From: Lachnospiraceae bacterium UBA7143
GTDB lineage: Bacteria > Bacillota > Clostridia > Lachnospirales > Lachnospiraceae
Assembly: GCA_002491905.1 (NCBI GenBank)
Contig: DKWV01000044.1
Span: forward strand, 36,083-100,082
DNA length: 64,000 nucleotides
Direction of reading: 5' to 3'
Under the pieces are notes generated by a model. It saw only the letters and a program-made list of their open reading frames with translations, did not search any database and had not been told where the DNA came from. Below are positions 42,344 to 51,395 of this stretch, piece by piece; within the stretch, counting starts at the first letter, position 1, and every line of letters starts with the position of its first letter. The position numbers were made by a program, and so were the translations under genes.

Positions 42344-43495
42344 TTACCCATTGTCCCCGCTTTCCGCACCCACCTTTTGCATGCCGTCCAGCTTCTGTTT
42401 CTTATAGGCCGCGAAGCACCCCATGTCCAGCGCGTCCCTGATCTCCCCCATCATGGTATTGTAGAAATAGAGATTGTGCAGTACACAAAGACGCATCCCC
42501 AGCATCTCCTTCGCTTTCAGCAGATGCCTGATATATGCCCTGGAATAACGTCTGCAGGCCGGACAGGGGCATCCCTCCTCAATCGGCCTGTCATCGAGCT
42601 CATATTTCGCGTTAAAGAGATTGATTTTCCCGCGGTTTGTGTACAGATGGCCATGTCTTCCGTTTCTGGTCGGATATACACAGTCGAAGAAATCCACGCC
42701 CCGCTCCACTGCTTCCAGAATATTTGCCGGCGTACCCACCCCCATGAGATAAGTAGGTTTGTCCTTAGGCAGATAAGGCACGGTCTCCTCAATCACATGA
42801 TACATCTGCTCGTGGCTCTCTCCCACCGCAAGGCCGCCAAGCGCATAACCGTCGCAGTCCAGTTCCGCGATCTGCTTTGCGTGCTCTATGCGGATATCAT
42901 CAAAAACCGCTCCCTGATTGATTCCAAATAACATCTGTTCTTTATTGATGGTATCCTCCAGCCCGTTCAGGCGCGCCATTTCTTGTTTGCAGCGCACAAG
43001 CCACCTTGTCGTGCGCGCCACGGAATCCTCCACATACTTTCTCTCCGCCGTGCTGGCCGGACACTCGTCGAAAGCCATCGCAACCGTAGATGCCAGATTA
43101 GACTGGATCTGCATACTCTCCTCCGGCCCCATAAAAATCTTACGGCCGTCTATATGGGAGTGAAAATATACCCCCTCCTCCTTAATCCGCCTAAGTCCAG
43201 CCAGGGAAAACACCTGAAATCCGCCGGAGTCCGTGAGAATCGGCCTGTTCCATGACATAAAGCGATGCAGGCCGCCAAGCTCCCTGATGATCCGATCTCC
43301 CGGCCTCACATGCAGATGGTAGGTGTTGGACAATTCTATCTGTGTACCGATCTGTTCCAAATCCTCCGTAGATACCGCACCTTTGATAGCCGCCACTGTC
43401 CCGACATTCATAAAGACAGGGGTCTGAACCGTGCCGTGTACCGTCGCGAATTCGGCCCGTTTCGCCCTGCCTTCCTCTTTTAAGATTCGATACAT
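42344..43495 (-). CDS. tgt: tRNA-guanine(34) transglycosylase
   Basis: A 383-residue TIM-barrel enzyme that exchanges guanine for preQ1 at the wobble position in queuosine tRNAs. The substrate Asp lies in T-D-S-G-G-F-Q-V-F-S, the nucleophile region in G-V-D-F-F-D-C-V-Y-P-T-R, and the zinc site in C-P-C-P-A-C with a later His. CGAGG precedes the ATG. Upstream is VanY, downstream yajC. Confidence 0.96.
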   Translation of the reverse strand: MYRILKEEGRAKRAEFATVHGTVQTPVFMNVGTVAAIKGAVSTEDLEQIGTQIELSNTYHLHVRPGDRIIRELGGLHRFMSWNRPILTDSGGFQVFSLAGLRRIKEEGVYFHSHIDGRKIFMGPEESMQIQSNLASTVAMAFDECPASTAERKYVEDSVARTTRWLVRCKQEMARLNGLEDTINKEQMLFGINQGAVFDDIRIEHAKQIAELDCDGYALGGLAVGESHEQMYHVIEETVPYLPKDKPTYLMGVGTPANILEAVERGVDFFDCVYPTRNGRHGHLYTNRGKINLFNAKYELDDRPIEEGCPCPACRRYSRAYIRHLLKAKEMLGMRLCVLHNLYFYNTMMGEIRDALDMGCFAAYKKQKLDGMQKVGAESGDNG

Positions 43496-43554
43496 AATAC
43501 CTCGCTTCCAGGCCCCACCGGCCCGTTTATTCCTTTTTAGAGCAAATTAAATAA

Positions 43555-44598
43555 CTATAGATATTTATCCCAGAATTCTTCAAGGCACAAATTCTCTTCT
43601 TTCATAATCGTGGCCGCCTCCCTGCCCACATAGCGAAAATGCCAGGGTTCGTACTCAATGCCCGTAATATATTCCTTCCCGGAAGGGTAACGCAGGATAA
43701 AGCCGTACTCATGGCAGTGCTCTTCAAGCCATTTTCCCTCCTCCGTATCCGCAAACCCCTGCTTCAGCGGAATGAAGGTATCGGAAGTAATATCCAGCGC
43801 CAGCCCCACCTCGTGCTCACTGCATCCTGGAACTGTAATTACCCGGGAGGTCGCCTTATATGCATCCATGTAAGATAGTCCCTGTCTCATATAAGATTTA
43901 ATTCTGTCATTAAAATTATCTTCCTGATGGTCGGAAGTCCTGTACGGAGATCTGACCACCAGATTCAGACCATCCTGCTTAGCCGCCTGCATCATAAGAA
44001 GCAGATCCTCTATCACACGCTCGTCGCAGCGCATGCCGGACGTAAAGGTTCCAAGTTTAAAATCATAATCCTCGGGAATGGGATGCTGCTTATTAATGAG
44101 GACAAGCCTCCAGTCGGAATGATCGAAGGTAAATTCCGCGCCAGTCTCCGGCTCTGCATAACCCTCAAACTGCTCTACGCCGTGATCATGTTCATGATGC
44201 TCCAGCAAATCGTCCAGCGTGTATGTCTCCACTTCCTCCTCATGCTCCGAGACGACATTCCTCTCTTCAAGAATCTCCTCAACCTCCGGATTCACCGGCT
44301 CCACCACCGCAAGCGATACATCCGAAGTTTCCACAACCGCGCTATAGGTCTCCTGCGCGCTGGTAAATCCGGTGCGCTCTGCAAACACGGCAAAGGAAAA
44401 ACTGCAGCTGCTCATAAAAAAGACAGCCACAAAAAACATACTGGCATAACGTTTCCCATTGGTCAGGAAATGCTTACACATATAATAGAAACAAAGTACC
44501 ACCGACATCCCAGCCAGACAGGGATACTTCATCAGTTTGTTCTTTTTGGCCACGCCGGTAAAGTATGCTATTATTTTTTGTCGAAATGTTTTATCCAT
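43555..44598 (-). CDS. D-alanyl-D-alanine carboxypeptidase, VanY (M15B) type
   Basis: A 347-residue membrane-anchored zinc peptidase. A positively charged start and a hydrophobic helix (~residues 45-70) give a signal anchor; a Glu/Val-rich linker follows. The M15B domain carries S-E-H-E-V-G-L-A-L-D-I (zinc His and Asp) and E-P-W-H-F-R-Y-V-G (catalytic Glu, zinc His). It trims D-Ala from peptidoglycan stems. No van resistance genes are nearby, so this is a housekeeping homologue. GAGGA precedes the ATG. Confidence 0.92.
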   Translation of the reverse strand: MDKTFRQKIIAYFTGVAKKNKLMKYPCLAGMSVVLCFYYMCKHFLTNGKRYASMFFVAVFFMSSCSFSFAVFAERTGFTSAQETYSAVVETSDVSLAVVEPVNPEVEEILEERNVVSEHEEEVETYTLDDLLEHHEHDHGVEQFEGYAEPETGAEFTFDHSDWRLVLINKQHPIPEDYDFKLGTFTSGMRCDERVIEDLLLMMQAAKQDGLNLVVRSPYRTSDHQEDNFNDRIKSYMRQGLSYMDAYKATSRVITVPGCSEHEVGLALDITSDTFIPLKQGFADTEEGKWLEEHCHEYGFILRYPSGKEYITGIEYEPWHFRYVGREAATIMKEENLCLEEFWDKYL

Positions 44599-44686
44599 TC
44601 GGTCCTCGAATCTTTTCCACCTACAATTCTGTCTTATATCATAACATATAAAATTTATTTGTACACCCCTTTTTTATGTAAATCTG

Positions 44687-44911
44687 TCATATTTCTAGCT
44701 TTTTTTTATATCTTTTCCTCTTAGATTTGATTTTTTCCTTTTCCTCCTTTTGGCCTTTCTCCTTCGTCCCCGTTTTCCCTCTCTCTTTTTCCTTTCCCCT
44801 GCTCTTGCTTTTTAAACAGAATATGGTATGCTGAATATTGGTAAAAACGCGTTTTTCCAAATACCTTATATGCGTTATGCGTTTTTCCGCACATAAGGGA
44901 GGCATCGGCAT
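44687..44911 (-). CDS. Possible small, highly basic ORF; doubtful
   Basis: A 74-codon frame with AAAGGAG six bases before its ATG. The second half is almost entirely Lys, Arg, Glu and Gly (K-S-K-S-R-G-K-E-K-E-R-G-K), the product of the pyrimidine tract on the plus strand. It overlaps the aroC leader in antisense. No family or partner is recognised. It may simply be an open frame through low-complexity DNA. Confidence 0.25.
   Translation of the reverse strand: MPMPPLCAEKRITHIRYLEKRVFTNIQHTIFCLKSKSRGKEKERGKTGTKEKGQKEEKEKIKSKRKRYKKKLEI
44701..44816 (+). repeat. Polypyrimidine tract upstream of aroC
   Basis: Of about 115 plus-strand bases, nearly all are C or T, interrupted by a few A and G. 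It lies between the divergent VanY and aroC genes. Homopurine/homopyrimidine DNA of this length can adopt triplex or other unusual structures. Confidence 0.65.
44805..44832 (+). promoter_or_regulatory. Possible promoter of aroC
   Basis: TTGCTT (44805-44810) and TATGCT (44827-44832) are 16 bases apart, giving a leader of about 185 bases. Confidence 0.4.
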
Positions 44912-44963
44912 CTCCTTTATTGTATTTAATTGTACATTTTATATTTCATGTGCAATTTAATTT

Positions 44964-44979
44964 TGCAGGATATCCTGCA
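44964..44979. repeat. 16-bp palindrome in the aroC leader
   Basis: TGCAGGATATCCTGCA is a perfect palindrome 45 bases before the aroC start. As RNA it cannot form a hairpin with a normal loop, so a DNA-binding site is more natural; it may also be chance. Confidence 0.4.
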
Positions 44980-45024
44980 CGCAGTTTTCAGAAAACTTCA
45001 CACCACTCAGGAAAGGATCAGACA

Positions 45025-46125
45025 ATGGCAGGCTCAACACTGGGAATTATCTATCGAATTACTACCTGGGGCGAATCCCACGGCGCCGGACTCGGCGTTA
45101 TCGTGGATGGCTGCCCCGCTGGACTACCGCTTAGTGCAAACGATATTCAGTTATATCTGGACCGGCGCAAGCCCGGGCAAAGCAGGATCGCAACCCCCCG
45201 CAGGGAAGCAGATGAAGTGGAGATTCTCTCCGGCATCTTTGAGGGAAAAACCACAGGGACCCCGATTTCCCTGCTTGTCCGAAATACTTCGCAGCACTCT
45301 GGAGACTATACGGAAATCGCCGAATGCTACCGTCCCGGCCATGCGGACTACACATTTGACCAAAAATACGGTTTCCGAGATTACCGGGGCGGCGGGCGCT
45401 CCTCTGGCCGGGAAACAATCGGCCGTGTGGCTGCTGGCGCCATCGCAGCAAAAGTTCTGAAAGAATTTGGCATAACCTTATGTGCCTACACCAAATCCAT
45501 AGGCCCCATATCCATTCATCCAGATTCTTTTGATCCGGCGGCTATCCTGGAAACGCCCACCGCCATGCCAGACAGGGACGCTTCTGCTCAGGCAGAAAAA
45601 TTTCTGGCAGACTGCATGAGTAATTATGATTCTGCAGGAGGGGTTATTGAATGTGTGGCAGACGGCGTTCCGGCAGGTCTCGGTGATCCTGTTTTTGAAA
45701 AGCTGGATGCCAATCTGGCTAAAGCGGTTATGTCCATCGGCGCCGTCAAAGCCGTGGAAATCGGCGATGGCATTGAGGTATCCATGCATCACGGCTCCAC
45801 AAACAACGACCCCTTCCGTCTGGAAGGAAAACAGATTGTCAAATCCTCCAACCATGCCGGAGGGATTCTCGGCGGCATCAGCGACGGTTCACAGATCATC
45901 CTGCGTGCCCATGTAAAACCCACCCCTTCCATCTTTTCCCCACAGGACACTGTCAACCGGGAAGGAAAGGAAACCCAGATTTCCATTAAAGGTCGGCACG
46001 ACCCCGTCATTGTTCCCCGGGCGGTAGTCGTAGTGGAATCCATGACTGCCATCACCCTTTTAGATGCGCTTCTGGTCAACGCAGGAGCCAAAATGGAGCA
46101 CCTGAAAGCCATATACAAAAGTTAA
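45025..46125 (+). CDS. aroC: Chorismate synthase
   Basis: A 366-residue FMN-dependent enzyme, last step of the shikimate pathway. Signatures include T-W-G-E-S-H-G at the start, G-R-S-S-G-R-E-T and a late S-N-H-A-G-G-I-L-G-G-I-S. The ATG at 45025 is set by AAAGGA seven bases upstream and by the canonical opening; the frame stays open 105 bases further without a site. It is monocistronic and closed by a terminator. Confidence 0.95.
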   Translation: MAGSTLGIIYRITTWGESHGAGLGVIVDGCPAGLPLSANDIQLYLDRRKPGQSRIATPRREADEVEILSGIFEGKTTGTPISLLVRNTSQHSGDYTEIAECYRPGHADYTFDQKYGFRDYRGGGRSSGRETIGRVAAGAIAAKVLKEFGITLCAYTKSIGPISIHPDSFDPAAILETPTAMPDRDASAQAEKFLADCMSNYDSAGGVIECVADGVPAGLGDPVFEKLDANLAKAVMSIGAVKAVEIGDGIEVSMHHGSTNNDPFRLEGKQIVKSSNHAGGILGGISDGSQIILRAHVKPTPSIFSPQDTVNREGKETQISIKGRHDPVIVPRAVVVVESMTAITLLDALLVNAGAKMEHLKAIYKS

Positions 46126-46142
46126 ATCAGTGCAAGAAAAGA

Positions 46143-46182
46143 GCTGTATATTAAACTTGGTTTTAATATACAGCCTTTCTTT
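46143..46182 (+). terminator. Terminator after aroC
   Basis: A 13-bp AT-rich stem (GCTGTATATTAAA and its complement, 6-base loop) followed by CTTTCTTT, about 20 bases beyond the stop. Confidence 0.75.
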
Positions 46183-46302
46183 ATCCATTTTCTCTCAATT
46201 TTCCCGATTATTTTCTATTTTAAGTAAACCAAACAAAAGTACTATTCCATATCAAAATATCATTTGGTAACGTTTATTATTTACGTAGTATCACCCGTTA
46301 TT

Positions 46303-47145
46303 TTACCGAATCACAATTTTGCCTGTGCATTCCATAACAGGAGCTTCCCTAATAATTTCTCCCACACTGTCCACTGTGATGATGCCAGATTTCGGATTCT
46401 TAATGGAAATCACATGTCCCTTTACATCTGCCTCCACATCCGAATACTCGAAGGACAAATCCGTATCCTCCATAGTACAGTTAACCAGTTTCAGGTTTTT
46501 GCAATAGCAGAGGGGTTGTGTTCCGATAATTTTACAGTCAATCAGCGTCAGACCATCGGAAAACCATGCCAGATATTCCCCCTTCACCACAGAATTTCTG
46601 ACCGTCACGTTCTCGCTGTGCCAGAAAGCATCCTTGGTATCCAGCACACAATCGGTAATTTCCAGATTTTTCATATATTGAAAAGAATACTTTCCCTCCA
46701 TTTGCACCCGCTCCAGCTTCACGTTCCTGCTGTCGAAGAATAAATACTCCGATTCAATATCCGAGTCCGTCAGTGCAATTTCCCCAGACTTCCATCCAAA
46801 CTCCTGAGACACAATATGGCAGTTCTCAAGCCTGATCCGTTCACACTCCCTGAGAGCCTTAATGCCGCCCAGGGTTGAATTCCTGATCACGCCGTCCGCC
46901 GCATACCAGATCGCCGCCCTCGTCAGCTCATCCATTGTTGAATGTTCCATGACAAACTTTTTCACATGCCAGAGAGGATACCGCAGGGAAAAGCTGCAGT
47001 TTTTCAAGTTCACATCTCTGGATTCCTTTAAAACCGACTCTCCGTCCGCGGGACCAGCAAAAATACAATCCATTATATCCGCGTTCTGCATATTATATAA
47101 CGCCCGTTCTTCATCGAACTGCTGATTTTTAATCACTGTTCTCAT
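46303..47145 (-). CDS. DUF3737 protein, right-handed beta-helix
   Basis: A 280-residue protein of the DUF3737 family. Repeated short motifs (L-x-N-C-x, I-x-D-C-x, V-x-N-S-x) along the length predict a right-handed beta-solenoid with stacked Asn/Cys rungs. No signal peptide is seen, so it is probably cytoplasmic. Function is unknown; some pectate-lyase-like proteins share the fold but the catalytic Asp/Arg set is not evident. AAAGGG precedes the ATG. Confidence 0.8.
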   Translation of the reverse strand: MRTVIKNQQFDEERALYNMQNADIMDCIFAGPADGESVLKESRDVNLKNCSFSLRYPLWHVKKFVMEHSTMDELTRAAIWYAADGVIRNSTLGGIKALRECERIRLENCHIVSQEFGWKSGEIALTDSDIESEYLFFDSRNVKLERVQMEGKYSFQYMKNLEITDCVLDTKDAFWHSENVTVRNSVVKGEYLAWFSDGLTLIDCKIIGTQPLCYCKNLKLVNCTMEDTDLSFEYSDVEADVKGHVISIKNPKSGIITVDSVGEIIREAPVMECTGKIVIR

Positions 47146-47229
47146 CTGAAACCGCCCTTTCTCAATATTTTTTTATCACAAGCTCTTCGGTGAGCAAGCT
47201 CCCGCTCCGCTTATTCGCCTGTCTGCGCA

Positions 47230-48909
47230 CTACTCATTGCCTTCGCGAAGGTAGCTGGTTATGGCGTAGACGGTCTGCCCGTTGTAGGAGAGCCTCGACC
47301 AGCCATAGTCCTCATTGATGCCCGTTCTGGTGGCATACTCCCCGTTGTGCAGCACCGCCACCACCACGGCATCCGGATTGGTCACACTGGGAAGTGCCCG
47401 CAGATTGACCTCGATCTTTGCCGTCACCTGTTCATCACGCTCTGCAAATTTTGTCTTCAATCCGTCTCCGCTGCCCGCTCCCTCCTGCGTCTCCGTCTTC
47501 GGCGTCTGGTATCCCAGATCTGTGGTTAAGTAGCTGCTTACGGCATAGACCGTCTGATCGTTATAAGTAAGCCTCGACCAGCCGCTGTCACTCACACCTG
47601 TTCTTTTTACCGTCTCCCCGTTTTTCAGTGTGTACACCACCGTGCTGTCATCCCCCTGACTGGGAATATTGCGCAGATTAGTGGAATCCTTGGCCGTGAC
47701 CTCCTCATCCACCTGGGTGAAGGGCATCAGCGCCTCCACATCCGCCTGTGCTTCCTCCGGCGCTTCCTCACTCTGCGCACCGGCTGTCCCCTCATAGCCA
47801 AAATAGGCGATGTTCACGTCCACCGGCTGGCCGATCCCTGCGACCGTTCCCCGGTTGGAGTACTGCCACATGGCATGTACGCCGCCGTAGGAAGACTTTT
47901 CCGTCTGTGGATAAGGTGCCGACGGATACTGGGAAACCCAGATCCGATAATTTTTTTCAATTCTTGAAGTTTCCCATTTCGCATCTCCCGTCATCTCATT
48001 CATGGAAGAATAGAACATGGGCGTATAGCCCCTCTCATAAATTCTATTCAGGAAAGCAACGGCTATGTCAGTCCTCTGCGCCGCCGACAGACCATACTGT
48101 GCGCTCCCTTCCCGCTCAAATCCTTCACAGTCAAAGGCCACAGGATATGTTATCTGATACTGCGAAATATAGTCGGCCGTCCAATCCGCTTCCTCTTTCG
48201 CTTCCTCCTCACTTACCGCGGTGGAGAAAAAATATGCTCCCAGCTTAACGCCGTTTTTCTGCGCCTCCTGCATATTGTACCGGGCATTGCTGTCAGCGAC
48301 AATCTCCCGGCTTTCGTCCATGCGGTAGCCCACCCGCACCATGACAAAGTCAACGCCGGAAGCCGCCACCTGCGCCCAATCTATGGTTCCCTGATATCTT
48401 GCCACATCAATTCCGAAAGTAATTTCGTCCGTCTCTGCCGCCGCACTGGAAGAAAGGAGTTTGCTCACATCCACCTCCGTGCCCTGCTCGGTACTCATGG
48501 TTGCCGTTTCCGGGTCATCATCCTCCTGCACCTGCTGATCTCTCTCCCCGATTTTCTCTCCGTCCGTAGAATCTATTGCTTCCTCGGACTGCGGCACAAA
48601 ATCCTGCGCCTCTTCCGGCTCAGATTCCGGCTCTTCCTCCTGTATCTCCTCGATATCGGCAGCTGCAGGGAACGCTTTTCCCTCCGCGCTTTTGTTCCCT
48701 TTCACCAGAAAAAACACGACTGCCGCAACGATCACAGCCACAAGACCAATGACGCAAGGAAACAGGACTCTGTGCACAAACCGATTTGTTCTCTCATCCA
48801 GCTCGTCCTCAAAAACTTCGTCATTGTCATAGGCGTCCTCCTCCGGCAGATCGTACTCCCCGTCATCCAGATCCAGGAACTCCAAATCGTCATCCTTATG
48901 CGATTTCAC
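47230..48909 (-). CDS. Membrane-anchored GH25 lysozyme with two SH3-like domains
   Basis: A 559-residue envelope protein. An acidic cytoplasmic N-terminus (~residues 1-50) precedes a membrane helix, a Glu/Asp-rich linker, a GH25 muramidase domain (F-G-I-D-V-A-R-Y-Q-G-T-I-D-W, with Y-P-V-A-F-D-C-E-G as the acidic catalytic site) and two C-terminal SH3b-like repeats for wall binding. The GTG at 48909 has AGGAGAGG six bases upstream; the ATG at 48969 has no site. It likely remodels peptidoglycan during growth. Confidence 0.88.
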   Translation of the reverse strand: MKSHKDDDLEFLDLDDGEYDLPEEDAYDNDEVFEDELDERTNRFVHRVLFPCVIGLVAVIVAAVVFFLVKGNKSAEGKAFPAAADIEEIQEEEPESEPEEAQDFVPQSEEAIDSTDGEKIGERDQQVQEDDDPETATMSTEQGTEVDVSKLLSSSAAAETDEITFGIDVARYQGTIDWAQVAASGVDFVMVRVGYRMDESREIVADSNARYNMQEAQKNGVKLGAYFFSTAVSEEEAKEEADWTADYISQYQITYPVAFDCEGFEREGSAQYGLSAAQRTDIAVAFLNRIYERGYTPMFYSSMNEMTGDAKWETSRIEKNYRIWVSQYPSAPYPQTEKSSYGGVHAMWQYSNRGTVAGIGQPVDVNIAYFGYEGTAGAQSEEAPEEAQADVEALMPFTQVDEEVTAKDSTNLRNIPSQGDDSTVVYTLKNGETVKRTGVSDSGWSRLTYNDQTVYAVSSYLTTDLGYQTPKTETQEGAGSGDGLKTKFAERDEQVTAKIEVNLRALPSVTNPDAVVVAVLHNGEYATRTGINEDYGWSRLSYNGQTVYAITSYLREGNE

Positions 48910-48984
48910 AGCACACCTCTCCTGTATTTTCGTGAATTTTTCTGTTTCTTCCCCTTTGTTTAATATCATATCGGTTGCTATTTA

Positions 48985-49968
48985 TTAGAAACTTTCCAAA
49001 AGTTCCAGATAAAATTCGTAATAATCCTTCCGGTTCTCCTTCATAAACTGGATCGCCGACTTCGGATGCTGGTTAAGAAGGCCGGTCAGAAGGTAAGGCA
49101 CATCATATCCCCATGTCACGCCAGATTCCTTCAGCGGATTAATCTCCCTCTCGATAAAACGCAGAATCGGATTGACATTATATTTCGGGTTCTTTAAGAA
49201 ACCCAGAAGCAGCTCACTGGGACAGTTTCCGCATCCCCTTCCCATGCCGTTCACCGTAGCGTCCAGATAGCTTACGCCCATGATGACCACCTCTGTGGTA
49301 TTGGCAAAGGCAAGCTGTTGGTTGTTATGCGCATGGATTCCGACTTTTTTCCCGTACTTGGCCGCCACCTCCAGATATTTGTCCGCAAGACGCCTTGCCT
49401 GCTCCGGATACAGGGAACCGTAACTGTCCACCAGGTAAATTGTCCCCACACTGCTTGCCCCAAGCAGATCAAGCGCCGCGTCAAGGTCTGTCTCATTAGC
49501 CTTTGAGATCGCCATAATATTGACGGTAGTCTCATAGCCCTTCTTCGTGCAGTCCTCTATCATTTCAATAGCAGCCGGTATTGTATTGATATAAGTCGCG
49601 ACACGCACCAGGTCAATCGGACTGTCTTTCTTATTCAGGATATCTTTTCTGAAATCGCAGCGCCCTACATCCGCCATCACAGCAATCTTCATATCCGTCT
49701 TGTTATCGCCCACAACGGCACGGATATCTTTGTCATCACAGAATTTCCACTTGCCGAATTTATTCACGTCAAACATCTCTTTTGACGCCTTGTAGCCGAA
49801 CTCCATATAGTCTACGCCGGCCTTGATATTGGCGCGGTACAGTCCCTTTACAAACTCGTCCGTAAAGTAGAAATCGTTTACCAGTCCACCGTCCCGCAGC
49901 GTACAGTCCACCACCTTAATATCAGGCGCGTAGGACATCAGTGTTCTGCCTTTTGCCCTTTTTTCCAT
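48985..49968 (-). CDS. DRE-TIM metallolyase-superfamily aldolase-like protein
   Basis: A 327-residue protein with the DRE-TIM signature: V-V-D-C-T-L-R-D-G-G, then the H-A-H-N-N metal-binding motif near residue 220. This is the fold of HMG-CoA lyase, isopropylmalate and homocitrate synthases, and 4-hydroxy-2-oxovalerate aldolase. A C-terminal domain typical of leuA regulators is absent. The closest style is the small, uncharacterised aldolase-catalytic-domain proteins. The substrate is unknown. The ATG at 49968 has AAAGGG ten bases upstream; an internal ATG 30 bases later is also possible. Confidence 0.82.
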   Translation of the reverse strand: MEKRAKGRTLMSYAPDIKVVDCTLRDGGLVNDFYFTDEFVKGLYRANIKAGVDYMEFGYKASKEMFDVNKFGKWKFCDDKDIRAVVGDNKTDMKIAVMADVGRCDFRKDILNKKDSPIDLVRVATYINTIPAAIEMIEDCTKKGYETTVNIMAISKANETDLDAALDLLGASSVGTIYLVDSYGSLYPEQARRLADKYLEVAAKYGKKVGIHAHNNQQLAFANTTEVVIMGVSYLDATVNGMGRGCGNCPSELLLGFLKNPKYNVNPILRFIEREINPLKESGVTWGYDVPYLLTGLLNQHPKSAIQFMKENRKDYYEFYLELLESF

Positions 49969-50034
49969 CTCTCGTTCACCCTTTCTTTCACAAAACGCTA
50001 TAATTATAACACGTGCTATTTTAAAATTCCTGTT

Positions 50035-51261
50035 CTACTCTACCAGAATCTTCTTGAAGCTCTTCTTTCCCTTCTTCACGATAAACTCTTCCGCCGCAAT
50101 ATCCTCCCTGGTATAAGTAGTCTTGATATCGCCCACCTTCTCGCCCTTTACCGAGACACCGCCCTGTTCCACAGCTCTGCGTGCCTCCGAGCGGGACGAC
50201 GCCAGACCTGCCGCCACGATCACGCCCAGAATATCGATCACACCCTCCTTGAAATCCGCCTCTGAAAGCGTCGCCGCAGGCATATTCTCTGAACTGCCAC
50301 CGCCTGCAAAGAGCGCCTTTGATGCCTCCTTCGCCTTCCCGGCTTCCTCCTCGCCGTGTACCAGATTAGTCAGTTCATAGGCAAGAATCTCCTTCGCCTC
50401 GTTCAACTGGCTGCCCTCCCAGTGATCCATCTCCTCGATCTGCGAAAGCGGCAGGAAAGTGAGCATCCGCAGACATTTGAGCACATCCGCGTCATCCACA
50501 TTGCGCCAGTACTGGTAGAACTCAAATGGTGTGGTCTTATTAGGGTCAAGCCAGACCGCACCCTTCTGGGTCTTGCCCATCTTCTTGCCCTCAGAGTTCA
50601 TAAGAAGGGTGATGGTCATGGCGTACGCATCCTTCGAAAGTTTTCTGCGGATCAGATCCGTGCCGCCCAGCATATTGCTCCACTGGTCGTCCCCGCCAAA
50701 CTGCATGTTACAGCCGTACCTCTTATAAAGCTCCAGGAAATCATAGCTCTGCATAATCATGTAATTGAACTCAAGGAAGCTTAACCCCTTCTCCATCCGC
50801 TGCTTGTAGCACTCCGCCCGCAGCATGTTGTTTACGGAAAAGCAGGCTCCCACATCCCTGATAAACTCCACGTAATTTAAATCGAGCAGCCAGTCCGCAT
50901 TGTTCACCATCAGAGCCTTCCCTTCAGAAAAGTCGATAAAGCGGCTCATCTGCTTCTTGAAACACTCGCAGTTGTGCTCGATGGTCTCCTTCGTCATCAT
51001 GGAGCGCATGTCCGTCCGGCCGGAAGGATCGCCGATCATAGCCGTCCCGCCGCCGATCAGGGCGATAGGCTTGTTACCCGCCTCCTGCAGCCGCTTCATC
51101 AGGCATAATGCCATGAAATGCCCTACATGCAGGCTGTCAGCCGTGGGATCAAAGCCGATATAAAAGGTCGCCTTCCCATTGTTGATCAGGTCGCGGATTT
51201 CCTCCGCGTTTGTGAGCTGTGCGAGAAGTCCTCTCGCCTGTAATTCTTCGTAAATTCCCAT
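50035..51261 (-). CDS. tyrS: Tyrosyl-tRNA synthetase
   Basis: A 408-residue class I synthetase. The HIGH-type motif is H-V-G-H (S-L-H-V-G-H-F), the KMSKS-type is K-M-G-K-T, and a C-terminal S4 RNA-binding domain is present (A-S-S-R-S-E-A-R-R-A-V). The start at 51261 has GGGAG nine bases upstream and matches M-G-I-Y-E-E-L; an in-frame ATG eight codons earlier is weaker. It is controlled by the tyrosine T-box at 51396-51708. Confidence 0.96.
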   Translation of the reverse strand: MGIYEELQARGLLAQLTNAEEIRDLINNGKATFYIGFDPTADSLHVGHFMALCLMKRLQEAGNKPIALIGGGTAMIGDPSGRTDMRSMMTKETIEHNCECFKKQMSRFIDFSEGKALMVNNADWLLDLNYVEFIRDVGACFSVNNMLRAECYKQRMEKGLSFLEFNYMIMQSYDFLELYKRYGCNMQFGGDDQWSNMLGGTDLIRRKLSKDAYAMTITLLMNSEGKKMGKTQKGAVWLDPNKTTPFEFYQYWRNVDDADVLKCLRMLTFLPLSQIEEMDHWEGSQLNEAKEILAYELTNLVHGEEEAGKAKEASKALFAGGGSSENMPAATLSEADFKEGVIDILGVIVAAGLASSRSEARRAVEQGGVSVKGEKVGDIKTTYTREDIAAEEFIVKKGKKSFKKILVE

Positions 51262-51311
51262 TGTGATTGTCTCCCTTCCTGACATATTTGATCTGGATGT
51301 CCCTTTACAAT

Positions 51312-51388
51312 CGAGTAGGATGCTTTTCCCCCTACTCGCGCGCCGGGCACCCGTCAGCGAACGCTGACATTTTTCCTCTGGGTGCCCG
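51312..51388 (-). other. Two extra stem-loops between the T-box and tyrS
   Basis: CGAGTAGG with CCTACTCG (51312-51338) and CGGGCACCC with GGGTGCCCG (51344-51388), the latter enclosing GTCAGCG-AA-CGCTGAC. They lie downstream of the T-box terminator and 50 bases before the tyrS start. Confidence 0.6.
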
Positions 51389-51395
51389 TGTGCAT

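Noticed and set aside
43555..44598. Vancomycin resistance operon
   Set aside because: The VanY-type peptidase is alone; no VanH, VanA, VanX or VanRS genes are nearby.
43927..44724. Plus-strand open frame opposite the VanY-type gene
   Set aside because: It is a composition shadow of the VanY-type gene and its upstream DNA. It has no ribosome binding site and no family character.
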